Source: Eonycteris spelaea (lineage: Eukaryota > Chordata > Mammalia > Chiroptera > Pteropodidae). From it: 64,000 nucleotides of DNA. Below are positions 24,991-36,481 of the stretch, piece by piece. The notes under the pieces were generated by a model. It saw only the letters and a list, made by a program, of their open reading frames with translations, made no database searches and was not told the origin of the DNA. Location of the stretch: assembly GCA_003508835.1 (NCBI GenBank), contig PUFA01000021.1, forward strand, positions 9,464,501 to 9,528,500. Reading direction: 5' to 3'. Each line of letters opens with the position of its first letter. The stretch's first letter is position 1. A program made the translations under genes and the position numbers.

Positions 24991-25029
24991 GTCAAACTGC
25001 CTGAACAGGAATCCTGGCTTTCCTGCATC

Positions 25030-25150
25030 TGAGCCACCAGGCCTGGGATGAATTAACCACCACGGGCCTCGGTTTCCTCGTCTATGGAGAAATAAACACC
25101 ACGTACCTCCCGGCTCAACATCGGGATTAAATGTGCTGACTCTGAGGCGA
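25030..25150 (+). mobile_element. MIR fragment
   Basis: GCCTCGGTTTCCTCGTCTATGGAGAAATAA and GATTAAATGTGCTGA are MIR core text. Confidence 0.55.
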
Positions 25151-28149
25151 ACGGGAATGCATGAGCAGACAGTCCCCAGGGACAGAAGTGTCTACTGAGC
25201 GACGAAGGTACTATGCCAGAGACACAGTCTGGAGATTAATAACAGACACAACCAGAAGCAGGCAGCCCAGTGGGAACAAAGTTTAAATGGATCATTTAAA
25301 CTTGAGGCCACAAAGACTAATTTGGGGATACATACAGCATGCCCGCACCCAGGGGTGCTGATGAAGAAGGCACAAGATAAGGATTCTGAAAGATGAACAG
25401 GATAGACCCCACGGGGCAGGTGGAAGCCTCCAGTTGAAAGGTCTAATTTTTCTGCAAATTAGCCAAGGGCCAGTGCAGGCTAAGACACACTGCAAATTGG
25501 CTTGCCGGCTGGACTTAATCACCATCCATAAACTATTAACAGCTCCAAACAACTGAACAATGAAGGCATTCACCTTTGTCCAGCCCAAGAAAAAAACAAG
25601 TCTCAGACACTAACCCACCAAGCGCTAGAAACCACTAAGGACAAAATTGCCTCCCCACTTACCAATAAAACGTCAGTCAAATTACATTGTGTTACAATGC
25701 AACAGACTTTTTTTCTAACTATGTTTTTACAAAAACAAGAAACAAAACTCAGCAGCTAAGTAATTCTGAGGTATCAACTTTTAATTCCAGCTCAGTTCAA
25801 AAGACCCTCGGTCACTCAAAACTTGGCAATTCTAAAAGACCTCCTAGACTGGGTAGAAGCGGGGGCAGGGACAATAGTTAAGACACCACTGGGGACGGAG
25901 AGGACAAGCTGAGTCCGGTGAGCTGAAGTCTGTGGCCTGCCAGACAAATCTGGCAGGGCCCGCTGCGGCAGCTCACATGAAGCCCTGAGTCCTGAAGTGA
26001 AAAGAAAGTTCCTCCCAGTTCCTCCTGGCTCCCCGTCAGCTTCTCCCCTGCTCCTGGATGCCAAGCCCTGTCTAGACCAAAGTGGCCCTGGTCCAAACAA
26101 AGGCCCTTTGCTCCCCTTTCACATTCCCAGGAGGCCTCTCACTACCTGAGGGCCAGCACTGAGAACAGGAGGCTCAATCCAGCAAAGCTGCTGCCTCCCC
26201 AGTGAGACCAGAGGAAATTTCCTAGGAGTGGAGTCCAGTCCTCCCCCTACCCCACTGCATCCTTTCCAAACCGCCCCAGCCACAATTACAGCCACACACT
26301 CCCCTACCCTACACAGTAAAAAGCCGACCTGGCTGGGAGCAAGGGCAGGACTGCATAAAACGAACCCTGCCCCCCAGTGGTGAACCCTTAGGGCAGAGGG
26401 GCTCCTGCTAGAGACAGGGTAGGACAGGGTAGGACAGGCCAGGCTAGACCTCCACCAAGCAGGCAGGATTCTGTCGCCCTTCTGGTCTAACTCCCTCCTC
26501 TCTGCAAAATAGGGCCCGTCTCTGCTGCCCAGGCTCACGGAAGGAACGACAGACAGAAGTCATAACTCAGACGCCCGATGGAGCACAGGGTCCAGGGACA
26601 GAAGGGAGGCTTCTCACCCTTGACTCCCCCCACCGCCGCAGAGCCAGGGACCAACTCCAGATGTGCACCAGGCCGGGCTGGGTCTCCGGGGGCTCCACCA
26701 TGATTCTGGGCCCAGTGGGGATGCAGGACGAGGGCTCCTTCTCCTGCCCCTGCCTGCGACAGTAGCCAACTCAGTGACTCTCGGCCTTGATCTGACTCCT
26801 GGGAAACACTGGAGGCACTTTGTGGAAACCCGCACGAGCAAACAACAGTTTAAACAAAGGGCACTGGGTTTAAAACCATTAAGCAGCCGCCTGGAAGGGA
26901 AAGCTCTAAGGTCCAAGCAAAACCAGAAGACGAGGGGAGGAAGAAGCCTGGTTAATATTCTGTCCACAGTAAAGTGGAGTAAATTGCTCCTGAGTAATTT
27001 ACTGCACAATGCTGGCAGACACACCCCTACGGTTATTATTTACTCCAATAATTAACACTCAGTGCAATTTATTTTGATATTATTTAATTTTTAAACATGT
27101 CATTGAAAAAGTATTTTAGAACTTCCCACAAAACTGTACTTATAACAAAGCTAGCTCACTAAACATCACCTAAAAATTTAACCTTCGGTAAGAAATGTCC
27201 TTTATGAGCATTATTTAGAGACTCTGCAATACCACCGCAGATATTCCATTAAAATACCATAATATCCTACTCCGAGACACGGGCCAAGTCCCCTAGTGGT
27301 GTGTCAAACCATCCCTACATAAAGCCATGTAAATCCACGTTTAAGCCCCTAACTCTGCTTTTCGAATGGCAATAAATTTTCCTTGCAGACGCCCACAGAA
27401 CGTCTGTGTGCTGCTTGCCCCTGCGTACAGAAGGCCTCTTACATCCTACAGTCCAAACGCCTTTGTTCTCCCAACAAGTACCACAGAGGTTTGTCAGCGG
27501 ACACTGGAAATCGAGAGGGGCAACCATTCGTCTCCATGCCTCGCCTTACAGGCTGTAGTGACGGCTCTCCTTGGGGACACCCTGCCTGGGCTCTGAGAAC
27601 CAGCATCGTTCAGAAAGGCAGCGCCAAGGGTCCAAACCCCTCCCTTTACAGAAAAGAGCAAACACCTCTCTGCAAGGTTTGTTTAGAATGCAAGTGGATC
27701 ACAGAAAACTCACAAGGACAAGTTCCGCCTCGGTGGCGAACACGAAACTCAGCACGATCACGGGCGACCCATCAAACGCTATCAAGCGCTAGGCGAGTGT
27801 CACTAAAACTCTGCAGACCCTTCCTAATCTCAAGAACTCCTTGAACTCTTCTTGTTCTAAGGAAGAGCTGACCTGTAAGGACGTGTGCCCTCGCACTGTC
27901 ATCAATCACGGGCTGGCAGATAAGCGAATTCTCCTAAGAAATACTGCCGGCAGGCAGCGGAGGCCCGGGGCAGCCAAGCAAAGCCATGAGGACGCAGAGT
28001 GTCCTCCCCGGAGTGGAACTCCCCGGAGCTCCTTGCTCCGTGGTTAGCAGCTCTCCGAGCCCTTCTCACCGCCTGGGTAAGGGCGGTTCTGCTCCCAACA
28101 GAACTGACGTGAGCCATCTACGGGATTTACAATGTTTTAGCAACCATGT
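25151..28149. other. Intron 1 stretch without recognised elements
   Basis: About 3 kb with no repeat I can name. A short tandem GGGTAGGACA is present near 26418. Several frames of 130-150 codons (26119-27055, 27383-27844) overlap on both strands and look like chance. Confidence 0.4.
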
Positions 28150-28227
28150 TTTTTTTTGTTTTTTTATGGTGATATTGGTTAACAAAATCCCATAAGCTTC
28201 AGCAATACATTTTAACAGTAAGGCGTA

Positions 28228-28291
<64 letters not shown>

Positions 28292-28445
28292 TACATGGGC
28301 GTTCATCTGCCACAGATTTCTTTCTGTCACCTCGTATGACCCCTTTGACCCCGTCTACCTCGCCTCACCTACCTCCTCCCAACTCTCTGGTAACGACTAG
28401 TCTATTATCCATGTCCATGAGTTTTTGTTTGTCCTGTTCATTTGA
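28150..28445 (-). mobile_element. L1 3' end interrupted by a TA/TG microsatellite
   Basis: On the minus strand the 3' end reads TTGTTAACCAATATCACCATAAA before the A-rich tail, like the copies at 16262 and 51690. The body (TCTATTATCCATGTCCATGAGTTTTTG on the plus strand) parallels the L1 at 16500-16560. Confidence 0.82.
28226..28291. repeat. (TG)n(TA)n microsatellite
   Basis: About eight TG units run into about 21 TA units. The TA run can extrude as a cruciform and is prone to length change. Confidence 0.95.
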
Positions 28446-29609
28446 GCAACCGCATTTTTTAAAAAAAGAAACAGGTAAGATTAGTTTGAATACTGTTATT
28501 TAACTCAATAGATGCAAAACAGTATCCCTTCCACGTGTGATCGGTATAAAAAAATGTATTGAGAATTTTCCATTCATTCCTCCATACTAACCCTCAAAGT
28601 CTGGTGGTGGGTATATCAGACTCACAGCACACGTCACTTACAGAATAGCCATATTTTAATCGCCTACTAGACTGGCCCATGAAGTTCGACACTCTAGAAT
28701 CTAGCGATGTAATTTTGTGAGCTCAGAGGGTGATGTGTGTCCGAACACATAGGTGCAATGTCTTCTTTTGTCTGCTTTTTCTCATTTTAAGGCGCAAACT
28801 TCCCCAGTAACAACCAGCGAAGGCAGATGAATTACTCATCGTCTCACCTGCCCCAACCTAATCTACCTTAGTTCAACATGCACCTGGGGAGATAGAAGAA
28901 CACTCTTTACCTCTGAAATAGTAAAAGAATGTGATAAATCAGAATTGCTCTAAGAATGTAAATTCTACCTAAACTGCATACAAGATCTTTAAAACAGCAT
29001 CAGGACGTAAAGCGTCCGGTAACATATTTTTTACCAAAGGAAGAAAAACATATCCATTTACTGTAATACAAAACTCCCAGCAATGTTTTGTGAATTCCTG
29101 AACTCCTTAACTGCACATGTCAGTTCATTATCTGAGTTACTGGTGGTTTAGAGTTAAGACAAATAAAACTAGACAATTACACATCAAGCAGCAGCAAAGT
29201 ATGCGCTTTCACCCCAAACGGCCCTCTTCTCCCCTGACCATGACCGGATGGATATTTTTAATGTGTTAACAGAGAAAGAGGAGAGAGGCTGGCAGCCCTA
29301 ATAAGAGTTCTCTAAGGTAAGCGTGTTTTTCACTGGGGGCTCCATGAGCTACAGGTCAGAAGGCGAGATGTGTCTGAGCAGCAGAACAAACTACTACGGA
29401 GCCCGTATGTAGCACGGCGGTCTGAAGACTGCAGAAAATCCCCCCGACACCCAGCAGAGGTGAGCACCTCAGACAGGCAGACTGGCTTTTCAAAATGTGG
29501 GGCTGCGCCACCCAGGGACAGAGGCTCAGCCAGGCCACCTGTTCTCGCGACCTGCCCCAGTCTGATGCCCCCACCCTCGTCCCTACGCCCAGCCCTGTGT
29601 CCCTCAGTG

Positions 29610-29985
29610 TGCGTGCCACCAAGCAGCCAGAGTGATCCTTGCAGACCCACAGCCCCGCCTTCCTTAAAGCCTTTCTCGTTTGGACGGAACCTTCCCTCGG
29701 CCCGGGGACCAGGCGCACTGTGGCCCGTCTTCCCCTCCGGCCTCGTGTGGGCTTTTCCCAGGACTTGGCCAGGCTGAGCTCATTCGCACCCAGCCTGCAC
29801 TGAGCCCTTCCCGCCGCTCTGCCAGCAGTACCCAAGCACCCTTTCGCCTGGCCACCGGCCATCGGCATCACGCCCCCCACCCGGGAGGCCCTGGCCTGCC
29901 TCCCCAACTCAGCCACCTCTGCTCCTGCTCCTTTGTCCCCTGACAGAAAAATCAGTAAATAAATAACCCCTGCGATGCCAGCTCT
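29610..29985 (+). mobile_element. L2 fragment, GC-drifted
   Basis: CAGCCAGAGTGATCCTTGCAGA, TTCCTTAAAGCCTTTCTCG, and later CCCTGACAGAAAAATCAGTAAATAAATAA resemble the 3' part of L2 in order. The 244-codon minus-strand frame here is therefore judged spurious. Confidence 0.5.
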
Positions 29986-30363
29986 CCCTGCTAGATGTGA
30001 GCCAGGACCACCTCTGCTAGGAAGGACAGAAGGACGGACTTGTAACAAAGACCTGAGAAAATGGGAGACTTCGGCATAAACTCCACCCATCTGGACACTT
30101 CGCCCAGAGAGTGTGTTTGTCTTTTACCAGCCCTGCCCTCTTTACGATGACCTTGACATTTTGTGTCCAACTCACTTCCCTATGATTATAATCTACAGCT
30201 TAAATAGGTGAGAAACTAGTATAACCGATTCTGGGAAATCAATAATACAAGTAAAAGCTACCTCCTCAAAACACGTCATACCCCGGATTACCTGCCGACA
30301 CCCAATTTCTTGAGTCCCTACAAGGAGTGACCAGTCCCTCTCACCCCGCAGCCCAGGCACTGA

Positions 30364-30378
30364 CCCCCCCCCCCCCCC
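30364..30378. repeat. Poly(C) run of 15
   Basis: A pure C run where base calling and length are often unreliable. Confidence 0.95.
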
Positions 30379-30724
30379 ACTGCCCGGCCACCTTCCGCGC
30401 TGGCCTGAATCATTCTCCAGGCTGCAGAAAGGGCTCTGGGAATTCCCGCCAGTGCCCCAGCCCCCAGCGCCCCGGCCCCTGGCAGCCGCGAGAGCCGGTC
30501 TGACACAGAGCAGTGTTTTCCACATGGGTGGAGAGTCATTTAAAAACGACTGATTGGAGACGCTGTTTGCTTTTTCAGCCCAGGCTGAGGTATGCATGAG
30601 GCTTTTCCAGAACTCTGCCCTGGTGTTCCCTTCCTTTCATGCATCCCGAGGTAGGTTCTCACCTTCTAGCAAATTCACTTTACCTGGAGGAGCACCACCT
30701 CCCTGAGTTCCGAATGCGTTCACT

Positions 30725-31012
30725 CATTCTACAAATATTGACTTAGCCCTTGTTGGCTGACAGGGCACCATGTCAGGGCCAAGAAGGACACAGAATCCAA
30801 AGGTGAGGACACGGGCTCCGGAGGCCACGGACAGACACACACGGACTGCGTGCCAGCTGCCGTGCCCAACGCCTCACAGGCACGGACTTGTTTAATTCTG
30901 ATGCCACCCTATTCAGCAAGCAACCAATAAGGCTCCATTTAACACATGTGAGAAACGAGGCACAGCAGTTGAAGTACTCGCCCAAGACCCCAGCGCCAAC
31001 AGGTAGTAGGCC
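30725..31012 (-). mobile_element. MIR/L2-type remnant
   Basis: CATTCTACAAATATTGACTTAG opens like an L2 or MIR 3' end in reverse. CCATTTAACACATGTGAGAAACGAGGCACAGCAGTTGAAGTACTCGCCCAAG is MIR in reverse. Confidence 0.6.
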
Positions 31013-32671
31013 TGTGTGGTTTTTTTTTTTCCTTTTAAAAAAGTTTTATTCATGTATAGTTTGTATTCCAGAAGATTATTTATATCCAGGCAAGTCCATC
31101 CGCATAATTCCATATCATTCTGCCCCTTCCCTCACTTACTTTTCCAGAGACATTTCTCTACAGAATACATGTAAGTTCTAATCAGCGGAGCAGTGAATGG
31201 GGTTAAATAAGGGAATGAATATTAGTAAAATCACCTGGCGACAGAACTGCTCGATGGCCTGAAAATGGATAAAAGACAGTCTGCTCTCAAAGAGTTTAAT
31301 CAGAGACAAAAACAGAAAATCGCCATAATAAAATGCAGAGAAAGAAAAATGACACAGAAAAGGCAGATAAGAATGCAAAGGGGAACTGCGTGTTTAAACG
31401 AGAGTGAGGATCTGTGTGCCTGTTGAGCTGAGAGAGGCCGGGCTGAGAATGCCGAGATTAACGTCAGGCTAACCCACCTGAAACTCAAACGGCAGGGGAA
31501 CAGCCCAGAGCCTCTATCAGACGAGTCCAGCATGTGTGACCCGCAGGACATGAGGCGGTGAATATGCTTGCTGTGCAGAGTGGTCTAAACTCTTTTTCCC
31601 GAGATGCGTGTGACCGTCTTTAAGCAAACCAACACACACTCGGCTTCCAACCTGTCTTTGGAAACACCTCCAGGAACGAGGTTAGTGTCCCCTGCCTCAG
31701 TCGCTCTGCAAAGCCCACTGCTGTCTGCTCAGGACAGTCGCCTCCCTGGCCCGAACCCCGTCTCCCAAACCGTTACCACCCTCGCGGCCAGAGTCCCACT
31801 GCTCTGACAGGAGAGAGGCCAGGGGGAGGAGGCTCACCTGGGGACACCCTCCCCTGACCCCGGCTTTAAAGCCAGCAGCTGTTCTGTGGTCAGAGCCACC
31901 TCCCTGACACCCGACCTCCCCCCCCACCGCCCCGCAGGAGCAGCCCCCAGCCTGCCAGGGCCACGGGGCCCTTTCAGAGCCACTGACCGACAAGTGACCC
32001 AAAGCGAGAAAGTTCTGCTCTCGGGTCTGCCAAACCCACTTTTAAAGACATTTTAGGGCTCTCACGAACCCAGTGATACCAACTGATCTTCTGTTTGCTT
32101 TAAAGAAAGAATAAACTCCCTGCGAGGGGAGGAACCAAGAAATTTAACTCCTGATGTCAAAGACCCTAGCTGTCAGAGAAGACCCCACACAGGGACAACG
32201 TGCAGGTCCAGGGTGAGAGCTGTGGGGACTTCACAGCGGCTTGTTAACAAAGTGACATCTGAGGAGGGAGAATAATCCAGCAATTGTCGAGTCCAATTTC
32301 CTGTTCCCTATCTTCCACGGCAAACTTAAAAAAAAGAAAAAAGGAAAAAAAAGGAAGAAAAGCAGCCATTGGTGAGGATGGCCACATCCACAAATGCAGC
32401 CCGTCAGAGGCAACAGAGACGTCTTACTTGGCATTGCCTCCGAAGTGATGCGTGTCTCACACACAGAGCCCGTACCCACCACCAGGCACCACAGGTGCCT
32501 CCGGCCTGACAGAACGGCTCAGGCCATTAGGTCCCTGGGTGTTCCTAGGGGTGGGGTCCAGAATGGCTCTCCCCTAGCACCCCCACACGACAGAATGAGG
32601 AGCCAGCGTGTTGCTCCAGGACTAAAAGAACGTGACCCTCCCCCACCCAGGAAGGCTCTGAAGCAGATTCC
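31013..32671. other. Intron 1 stretch without recognised elements
   Basis: Mixed composition with a C-rich patch at 31780-31990. No repeat or exon recognised. Confidence 0.4.
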
Positions 32672-32880
32672 TCAACAGCAGCACCACTGACGTTTGGAGC
32701 CAGATAATTCTGTTGCGGGGGCTGTCCTGGGCACTGTAGGGCGTTTTAGTAGCACGCCTGGTGTCTACTGACTGGATAACCCCCACCCCTAGTTGTGACA
32801 AGCAAAAATATCTGAAGACATTGCCAAATGTCCCCCAGGAGGCAAAATCACCCCCCACTGAGAGCCTTCTTCCCATTAGA
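32672..32880 (+). mobile_element. MER20 hAT-Charlie element, near full length
   Basis: GACGTTTGGAGCCAGATAATTCTGTTG, GGGGCTGTCCTGGGCACTGTAGG and GACATTGCCAAATGTCCCCCAGGAGGCAAAATC follow MER20 through most of its length. Confidence 0.88.
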
Positions 32881-34439
32881 TCAGTGGCTGGTTTCAGGCC
32901 CACTGACGCCGCATGGGAACCAGTTTTAAATCACTAAGTACCAAGGACTGGCTGGCAGAAGCCAGCACATCCCAAACCACAGGCCATCATCTCTCCCAAC
33001 TTCCTCCTCCTCTACACCCCCGGCTCCCCCACCGGAAGGTCTCCACCGTCATCGGTGGGGAAAGCTACAGCCTAAACAACCCCATCCTGCACGTCCAAGA
33101 GGTGCCACAGACATCTCCTAGTCTGCCTTCTCCTCTCAACCCCCTTGGCTGACGTGGAGAGGAGAAAACGATGCACATTCGCAGCCCCAGGAGGTGATCA
33201 TGACGTCTAACAGCCACTTGGAAAACCTGACTCCGTTTCTATTCTTTGCTGGCCCCTTGGCGACTTTATTAAATGGGTGATGGGGGGGGGGTGGCCAGGA
33301 CTCAAAACAGAAGGCATTCCGGGGCATGTGCTCTCGTTCTTATGCTGCACTGCCTCTCAAATGGGGGACGGAGAAGGAGCCAACAGAGGAAACAGGACGC
33401 ACGACGCAGGCCGGGGACGCCCCAAGGACGAAGTACATCGAATGCTACAGAAAGGACCGAAGACATGGCCAGTGATCACTCCATCTAAGGACAGATCATC
33501 AGTGACAGCATTTTCACTTAGTTTTTGTTGGAAAAAGAAAAAAACAAAACAAAACAAAACGCAGAGGACACTGGACAATTTCATTCCTCCCTAAATAAGG
33601 CCCAGTGCTGTTACCATATCCAAAAGGATTATGCAGACAATACTAAAAAGGCCTTTTATGTTACAACATTTACATAAAGAGGCACTCACTCCCTCTTAAA
33701 AAAAAAACCACCCACAGAACAGACAATATCAGTGTGGGATAAAAGCAAGCAAAGTATATTTATGGTCGAGTTTTTTATTGTTAACTATTATGGGAAAAAT
33801 ATGGCAAATTCATGCTTCAGTATTTCCTGATCTTGGCTGCTGGGGAAGCGAAAGAGGAAGCAAGCAGCATCTATATGTGACTGCCTTCTTCTGAGCTTTA
33901 CATTTTATTTTGAAACATAATATAAAAAACTCATTACTCCTCTTATTATGAAAAGAATAACAAACTGAAATCACTTAAAACTAAAGCAAAAATTCACCTC
34001 TGAATGTTCTCTTAAGCAGCTGTACGCAGAAAATCTACATTCATTTCAGCTGGCACGTATTTAAGGCAAATGATGAAATCAACATTAAGCCATGGAATCA
34101 TGGGTGTCAAATTATACATGTGAGCAAACTGACCGTGGAAAGAGGAGCCTCAGGTTCCTGTGAATGAATTACAATTAGGTTTTCTGAGGATGCTTTTACG
34201 TCCGGTATATGTAGGTGGGGGATGTGAGGGGCATGGATAAACCATTTCAGTGAGTTTACTAGTTACACCAATTGAAAAGAGAGGTACAAAGTGAGACCTG
34301 TATTAAAGCCCCCACGACACTGCCCTCCAAGAACACAATGATACATCCATTCCAGTCGCATTGTGGGCCTCTTGCCAGACAGAAATAAACATAAACATAC
34401 ACATTATATATATATACACATTTATGTATATAAAAAATA
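32881..34439. other. Intron 1 stretch without recognised elements
   Basis: 33590-34250 is AT-rich and apparently single copy. It is a candidate for conserved noncoding sequence, but that cannot be judged from one genome. A G run of 9 lies at about 33282. Confidence 0.4.
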
Positions 34440-34740
34440 TGGACATTGCTACACAATGTGTTTTATGCATACTTATGTAAAGTCAGAGCTAACACTGGTA
34501 TATTATTCAGCCATAAAAAGGAACGAAGTACTGCTACATGCTACACTAAGTGGATGAAACTTGAAAACACACTGAGTAAAAGAAGTCAGACACAAAAGGT
34601 CACATACTATACGACCCCATGCATATGAAATATCCAGAATGGATAAATCCAGGGAAAAAGTAAATTGATGGTTGCCACAGGCTGGGGGAGGGGTGGACGG
34701 GGAATGACTGTGTAACGGGTTCAGGATTTTATTTGGGGGT
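34440..34740 (+). mobile_element. L1 3'-end fragment
   Basis: TATTATTCAGCCATAAAAAGGAACGAAG, GGATGAAACTTGAAAACACACTGAGTAAAAGAAG and GTTGCCACAGGCTGGGGGAGG are L1 3' text. Confidence 0.85.
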
Positions 34741-34744
34741 TAAA

Positions 34745-34976
34745 TTGGTGGAGCCCTGACCCAACAGTGTTAGGGTCCTTATAAGAGACACCACAGATGT
34801 CGCTCACACATGCACAAGCACCCTCCCCTGCAGGCCGGGAAGAGATAGCTCACCAGAAACCGAATCAGCCAGCACCTTCACCTTGGACTTCCAGCCTCCA
34901 GAACTGTGAGAAAGTAAATGTCTGCTGTTTCAGCCTAGGGTATTTGGTTCTGGCAGCTCACGCAGAGTAAGACAAT
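34745..34976 (+). mobile_element. MLT1-type LTR, 3' part
   Basis: TTGGACTTCCAGCCTCCAGAACTGTGAGAAAGTAAATG, GTTTCAGCC and GCAGAGTAAGACAATACA match the 3' half of MLT1 LTRs (ERVL-MaLR). It is an old endogenous retroviral LTR with no coding part. Confidence 0.7.
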
Positions 34977-34982
34977 ACAGCC

Positions 34983-35108
34983 GTGAGCAAACCCATTTCA
35001 CAAACAGAAGGATGAGGCGCTGACTGGGTGGGGACTAGCTTGCCCAAAGTCATACCCTCGGGGGCAGCAGGGCAGCATTCAAACCCAGGCAGTGTGTTTC
35101 CACACCCT
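34983..35108 (-). mobile_element. MIR fragment
   Basis: CCATTTCACAAACAGAAGGATGAGG, CTTGCCCAAAGTCATA and ATTCAAACCCAGGCAG are reverse MIR. Confidence 0.65.
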
Positions 35109-35119
35109 TCCCTCTGAAC

Positions 35120-35348
35120 CAGGGGTCCCCAACCCCCGGGCCACAGACTAGAAGTGGTCTGTGACCTGTTAGGAACTGGGCTGCACAGCAGGAGGTGAGT
35201 GGCGGGCCAGTGAGCAAAGAAAGCTTCCTCTCTATTTGCAGCTGCTCCCCAGCTGCCAGCATCACCGCCTCAGCTCCACCTCAGATCAGGCCTCTCAGAT
35301 TCTCATAGGAGCACCAGTCCCTGGTGCCCAAAACGTTAGGGGCCGCTG
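35120..35348 (+). mobile_element. Nonautonomous hAT DNA transposon with 8-bp target duplication
   Basis: It begins CAGGGGTCCCCAACCCCCGGGCCAC and ends AGGGGCCGCTG, with CTGTTAGGAACTGGGCTGCACAGCAGG inside. The interior is deleted relative to the family. CTCTGAAC (35112-35119) and CTCTCAAC (35349-35356) form the 8-bp duplication expected of hAT, with one mismatch. I do not assign the family name. Confidence 0.85.
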
Positions 35349-36438
35349 CTCTCAACTACCCTCTCTGGAGGAGGTCCTCGGTCATTCCTGAAGGAGCACT
35401 CAGTGAAGAGCGATGGGACAGAACCTGTTTGGCATCCGATCCTCCAGACCATGCGTCTCCGCAAAACAAAAACCAACCAAACAAAAAAATCCGTTAAATT
35501 TTAAAATTGAAAAATAAACCTTTTTCTCCTTTCAAAAGACACGATTATCCAGCTTCTCTGTCTGGATTAGCCAAGTAAACCCTAAAGAATGGCCCCACAA
35601 GACAATAACGTGGGGATCCACTCCAAAAATGCAGAAATTGAACCTAGATACCACCCTCTCAAGAATGGTTTCGTAACACAGTAAATAAATACTTTTTGGA
35701 AGCTAAAACTAACCCAAAGGAACGTAGATGCCATTCCATTCCCTTCCTTCACTCCAAAATTAAGAAGTCTCACTTCTTCACTGTTTAGAGAGTACATGCC
35801 CCTGTCAAATTTTGTTTGGCCAGCTCAGCAGAAGTACTCTGCGTTACTTGTCAGCATTTTACAAGTGGGGATAATTCACAGACACCTACAAATCTGGTCT
35901 CTTTAAAAACTAGAAGAGTTGGTAATACTGAGCCTTAATTCTCCCAGGTCTGTGAGCTTCGGTTAACCACAGTCCCCACCGGGCCCTGTTGCCCGCAACT
36001 TGGCTCGTTTTCCTCATTTTTCCTCGCCCGTGGGCCGCTATGGGCCAGTATTTGCGACCCTTTTCCATGGTGCCTCACCGAGTCTGGCATTCAATACAGG
36101 TTTTTTTTAAAAATGTGTTATTTTGTACAGAAAGCCTGCATTCAGAGTAAGCTTTTGAAGGGAAATGTTTCAATTATTTAATGGGCTTGTCAAGCAGTGC
36201 TCTTAATTAAACTTGGCTCAAATCAAAAGGAAAAGGAGTATGTTTTTAGGCCAGTCTTGGACATAATATATTGGATCAAGTCTTAATTCTGACCAAATGG
36301 CAGAATAAAGCCCTTTTTAAAAGCATGAATTTTAGCCACCCAAGTGAGTAAGTATTCTATTTATAACTGTCAGGGTTAAGGCTTCCACCGTCTTTCACCC
36401 ACCACCCTGCCCTACCATCACACACACGCACACGTGTG

Positions 36439-36481
<43 letters not shown>

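Noticed and set aside
29356..30090. 244-codon minus-strand frame
   Set aside because: It has no recognisable family content and overlaps an L2-like, GC-drifted repeat on the other strand.
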